Source: an archaeon
GTDB taxonomy: Archaea > Asgardarchaeota > Hermodarchaeia > Hermodarchaeales > Hermodarchaeaceae
Direction: 5' to 3'
DNA length: 32,987 nt
Assembly: GCA_016550415.1 (NCBI GenBank)
Contig: JABXGU010000370.1
Coordinates: 1-32,987 of the forward strand
Below the pieces are notes generated by a model. It made no database searches. It was not told the origin of the DNA and saw only the letters and a program-made list of their open reading frames with translations. Every line of letters begins with the position of its first letter. Position 1 is the first letter of the stretch. Positions 32,665 to 32,987 of the stretch are shown one piece after another. The position numbers were made by a program, and so were the translations under genes.

Positions 32665-32987
32665 CTAAATCTCTCCGCTTTTCTTCAGAATATATCCAAT
32701 TCTTGAGATGCTATAGGAGAGGTCGTATACATCAAATATTATCTCAGCAATATGTCCATATGACCTTCCTTGTTTGTGCAGCTTTCCAATATATTTCATG
32801 ACATCATCAAGAATCCTTTCATATCTCTGTGACATTCTAATCGGAAGCATTTTGGCAAGCTTATAGGCATTCACTTTTCGTGCTGTTGCATGCAGGAAGA
32901 AGGGAAGCTCTGCTGCTTTAATTATGCTTTTTTGTCTTCTTATTAGAATAGAGATTCCATCTTTGGCTGACTCGATCTCGAACGTTT
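32665..32987 (-). CDS. hypothetical protein, 5' partial at window edge
   Basis: The frame is open from the right edge (starting TFEIESAKDGISILIRR) to a stop at 32665, at least 107 aa. It has no internal stop. A GTG at 32874 would give a 69-aa form, but the upstream residues look coding, so the real start is beyond the window. The C-terminal part has a HTH-like helix pair (GRSYGHIAEIIFDVYDLSYS). No family is recognised; a DNA-binding role is a guess. Confidence 0.6.
   Translation of the reverse strand, partial: TFEIESAKDGISILIRRQKSIIKAAELPFFLHATARKVNAYKLAKMLPIRMSQRYERILDDVMKYIGKLHKQGRSYGHIAEIIFDVYDLSYSISRIGYILKKSGEI

Noticed and set aside
1..32987. CRISPR arrays, insertion sequences, integrase or att sites
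   Set aside because: No regularly spaced repeats, transposase or integrase motifs were seen. The tRNA inserts are splicing-type introns, not element insertions.

Overview
The window is chromosomal DNA from an archaeon. It carries archaeal and eukaryote-type information-processing genes: DnaG-type primase/exosome protein, PAN, NAC, TFE, MBF1, Pelota, Hel308, Trm-G10, Trm56, Taw2, TyrRS of the archaeal type and V/A-type ATP synthase subunit D. It also has 7S SRP RNA, an unlinked 5S rRNA, TATA-like boxes about 25 nt ahead of RNA genes, and many GTG/TTG starts. Composition is moderately AT-rich, with no sign of extreme halophily or hyperthermophily. The lineage cannot be fixed from sequence alone; an Asgard (for example Thorarchaeota-like) or related mesophilic archaeon is a guess.

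Layout. 1-0.5 kb: tRNA-Thr (minus), intron-bearing tRNA-Pro(UGG) and 5S rRNA. 0.6-4.7 kb: a DUF1512 protein, CoaD-type PPAT, a GC-richer structured stretch (probable ncRNA), Taw2 and TyrRS. 4.8-6.7 kb: a small Toprim protein and dnaG, whose reading frame is interrupted by a 28-nt element. 6.7-8.8 kb: a small membrane protein, AtpD, NAC and a PUA protein. 8.8-12.7 kb: PAN, MBF1, Trm56, TFE, tRNA-Val, tRNA-Ser and SRP RNA. 12.7-23.6 kb: NcsA-like thiolase, site-2 protease, CutA, a nucleotidyltransferase, a radical SAM protein, Pelota, RimI, Trm-G10, RNase Z, UPF0201, UPF0200, a COG1223-like AAA ATPase and ThpR. 23.8-27.3 kb: tRNA-Pro(GGG), a deacetylase and Hel308. 27.3-33 kb is accessory: a 640-nt gene-poor stretch, a membrane-anchored HTH protein, a duplicated-domain surface protein, an M12B-like secreted metalloprotease facing a small wHTH regulator across a repeat-rich operator region, a 57-aa protein, and a partial gene at the edge.

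Main result. The window holds four apparent bulge-helix-bulge (BHB) introns of 28-31 nt. Three lie in the D arms of tRNA-Pro(UGG), tRNA-Val(UAC) and tRNA-Pro(GGG), at three different positions and not at the canonical 37/38 site. The fourth sits inside the protein-coding dnaG gene. Its geometry is textbook (4-bp central helix, two 3-nt bulges, 8-bp inner hairpin), and cutting at the predicted points removes 28 nt containing an in-frame TAG and restores the conserved DnaG sequence. The same splicing rule makes the two tRNA-Pro D arms identical. This points to a broad-specificity splicing endonuclease acting on both tRNA and mRNA.

The core genes form a translation, RNA-modification and proteolysis neighbourhood: tRNA modification (Taw2, Trm56, Trm-G10, NcsA), tRNA processing (RNase Z), aminoacylation (TyrRS), ribosome rescue (Pelota), nascent-chain handling (NAC), and proteasome unfolding (PAN, plus a second AAA ATPase with a C-terminal HbYX-like tripeptide). 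Five convergent gene pairs overlap at their 3' ends.
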